Shown here: positions 5,229 to 6,112 of the stretch, piece by piece
How the letters are laid out: every line of letters begins with the position of its first letter
Position numbering within the stretch: the stretch's first letter is position 1
Assembly: GCA_003457145.1 (NCBI GenBank)
Contig: DMSR01000104.1
Location: 1-6,112, forward strand
DNA from: Bacillus sp. (in: firmicutes)
GTDB lineage: Bacteria > Bacillota > Bacilli > Bacillales > Cytobacillaceae
Direction of reading: 5' to 3'
Length of the DNA stretch: 6,112 nt
Program-made: the position numbers and the translations under genes
The notes under the pieces: generated by a model
The model's database searches: none
Told to the model about the DNA's origin: nothing
The model's input: the letters and a program-made list of their open reading frames with translations, nothing else

Positions 5229-5244
5229 TGTTTCACGTGAAACT
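5229..5244. other. parS: parS chromosome-partitioning site (Spo0J/ParB binding)
   Basis: TGTTTCACGTGAAACT matches the consensus TGTTNCACGTGAAACA at every position except the last base. The inner 14 bases (5230-5243) are a perfect palindrome, GTTTCAC/GTGAAAC. ParB/Spo0J loads at such sites as a CTP-dependent clamp and spreads, recruiting condensin for origin organisation. The site is intergenic, between the ung terminator and the ywdI-like gene. parS sites cluster near the replication origin in Bacillus, and B. subtilis ung lies, from memory, on the origin-proximal left arm near 333 degrees, so the location is sensible. Confidence 0.88.
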
Positions 5245-5263
5245 GACAATCCAATAGCCAAAG

Positions 5264-5292
5264 TCGAAAAAAAATCGGAAGTAATGTAAAAT
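5264..5292 (+). promoter_or_regulatory. Alternative candidate promoter of the ywdI-ywdK unit
   Basis: TCGAAA (5264-5269) and TAAAAT (5287-5292) are spaced by 17 bases. A start near 5299 would give a 66-base leader to the ywdI-like ATG and would exclude translation of the small ORF that begins at 5291. It competes with the promoter candidate at 5196-5223. Confidence 0.3.
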
Positions 5293-5368
5293 GGAACGGT
5301 ACAAACGACTAAAAAAATTCAGGAGATTATATAAAAAATCGAAGCTTGATCCGGAGGTGAGCAGATGA
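5291..5368 (+). CDS. Possible 25-residue very basic leader peptide upstream of ywdI
   Basis: ATG at 5291 opens a 25-codon frame ending in TGA at 5366-5368, which overlaps the ATG of the next gene as ATGA, the usual geometry of translational coupling. The peptide has 11 Lys/Arg in 25 residues, for example RYKRLKKFRRLYKKSK at 3-18, and then LDPEVSR. The upstream ribosome site is weak: GGAAG (5277-5281) with a 9-base spacer. I do not recognise it. AT-rich DNA with many AAA codons can produce such a frame by chance, and one promoter candidate would start transcription inside it. Confidence 0.3.
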   Translation: MERYKRLKKFRRLYKKSKLDPEVSR

Positions 5369-5703
5369 ATATATCAATGCAAAAACTGTTGTTTAAGATG
5401 GAAGAGGAGTTAAGTCTGGCAAAACAGGCGGATAATGTCTCCGCGCAGCGAGAGAGAATTCATTCAATCAAAACCTTATGTGAGCTTGTACTGGATGAAC
5501 CAGTCACACAAGTCGGCGGAAAGCAAGAATACAGAAGTGAAGAGTCACGTAGGCTCCAGCAAGGTGGCCCGCAATATTTTCCGGTTCAGCCACCCTATCA
5601 ACAGCCGCAAATCCCTTTGCAGCAGACATCACCGTTGATGCCGCAGCCAAAGAAGCTTGAGACGGATGATCAGGCAAATGGAGATTCACTATTTGATTTT
5701 TAA
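5365..5703 (+). CDS. ywdI: YwdI-like small protein (DUF5327 type), function unknown
   Basis: This 112-residue protein resembles B. subtilis YwdI by its neighbours (ung before, ywdK-like after), length and layout. Residues 1-45 are a charged helical, probably coiled-coil segment (MQKLLFKMEEELSLAKQ at 5-21, RIHSIKTLCELVLDE at 31-45). Residues about 65-97 are a Pro/Gln-rich, probably disordered linker (FPVQPPYQQPQIPLQQ at 72-87). The protein ends in an acidic-hydrophobic tail, GDSLFDF. There is no signal peptide or membrane segment, so it is likely cytosolic. GGAGGTGA (5353-5360) fixes the start. No function is established to my knowledge; the tail might be a protein-docking motif. The next gene starts 22 bases after its stop, suggesting co-transcription. 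Confidence 0.85.
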   Translation: MNISMQKLLFKMEEELSLAKQADNVSAQRERIHSIKTLCELVLDEPVTQVGGKQEYRSEESRRLQQGGPQYFPVQPPYQQPQIPLQQTSPLMPQPKKLETDDQANGDSLFDF

Positions 5704-5725
5704 TATTACAAATGAGGTGGTAGAA

Positions 5726-6097
5726 ATGAAGGTATTTATCTTAATTGGGGCAATTAACGCCTTTCTCGCCGTCGCGCTTGGTGCGTTTGGAGCCCACGGG
5801 CTCGAAGGGAAGGTAGAGCCGAAATATCTAGAAACATGGAAAACAGCTGTTACATACCAAATGTTCCATGCAACAGGAATTTTTATTATCGGCATCCTTG
5901 CAGGCAAGCTGCCTGCAAGTGCACTTATTTCCTGGTCAGGCTGGCTGATGCTGATCGGAATCGTTTTATTTTCCGGAAGCCTGTATGTCCTGAGCGTCAC
6001 AAAAATAAGTATTCTTGGAGCAGTGACTCCATTTGGCGGAATGGCCTTCCTCGTAGCTTGGGTGCTAATGATTATTGCTGCTGTTAAATACTTATAA
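5726..6097 (+). CDS. ywdK: DUF423 family membrane protein (YwdK-like)
   Basis: A 123-residue integral membrane protein with about four hydrophobic helices: FILIGAINAFLAVALGAFG (4-22), HATGIFIIGILAG (48-60), SGWLMLIGIVLFSGSLYVL (71-89) and FGGMAFLVAWVLMIIAAV (103-120). DUF423 signatures are GAFGAHGL (19-26), ETWKTAVTYQMFHA (36-49), FSGSLY (82-87) and TPFGG (101-105). Its role in the plasma membrane is unknown. I chose the ATG at 5726 because AGGTGG (5715-5720) precedes it and the N-terminus then begins with the first helix; longer frames upstream would run through the ywdI-like gene. It follows the ywdI-like gene by 22 bases. No terminator is visible before the window ends. Confidence 0.93.
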   Translation: MKVFILIGAINAFLAVALGAFGAHGLEGKVEPKYLETWKTAVTYQMFHATGIFIIGILAGKLPASALISWSGWLMLIGIVLFSGSLYVLSVTKISILGAVTPFGGMAFLVAWVLMIIAAVKYL

Positions 6098-6112
6098 TTT
6101 TTCCCTTGCACA

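Noticed and set aside
5689..6111. Long open frame on the - strand opposite the DUF423 gene
   Set aside because: Antisense to a well-supported membrane protein, no ribosome site, no family resemblance.

Overview
This window is a stretch of Bacillaceae-type Gram-positive chromosome. The evidence is moderate GC content, strong AGGAGG-type ribosome binding sites, a sigma-B-like promoter, a Spo0J/ParB-type parS site, and a ung-ywdI-ywdK gene group of the kind known from Bacillus. Species cannot be fixed from the sequence; a Mesobacillus/Cytobacillus-like genome is a guess. Nothing points to a phage, plasmid or insertion sequence, and I see no tRNA, rRNA or CRISPR.

Left half (1-3781): molybdenum cofactor (Moco) synthesis, all on the + strand. 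The window opens inside a MoeA gene fused at its C-terminus to a periplasmic-binding-protein-like domain. A 315-base gap follows, holding hairpins and a candidate promoter. Then come moaE and moaD, overlapping by 8 bases (the large and small subunits of molybdopterin synthase). A 176-base gap contains a compact, GC-rich, apparently pseudoknotted RNA element that ends in a U-tract. After it comes a moeB/thiF-type adenylyltransferase, which would activate the MoaD Gly-Gly tail. Together these genes convert cPMP to molybdopterin (MoaD/MoaE, recharged by MoeB) and insert the metal (MoeA). moaA, moaB/C, mobA and mobB are not in view.

Middle (3782-4456): a strong symmetric terminator lies between moeB and a convergent small gene of the YflT general-stress family on the - strand. 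That gene has a strong Shine-Dalgarno and a good sigma-B-type promoter. The divergent intergenic region then leads to ung.

Right half (4457-6112): ung (uracil-DNA glycosylase) with its own intrinsic terminator; a 200-base intergenic region carrying a 15/16 match to parS and a possible 25-codon, very basic upstream ORF; then a YwdI-like protein with a Pro/Gln-rich tail and a YwdK-like DUF423 four-helix membrane protein, probably co-transcribed.

The observations most worth checking are the structured RNA between moaD and moeB (2601-2698), the parS site (5229-5244), the MoeA fusion, and the small basic ORF that ends by stop/start overlap at ywdI.
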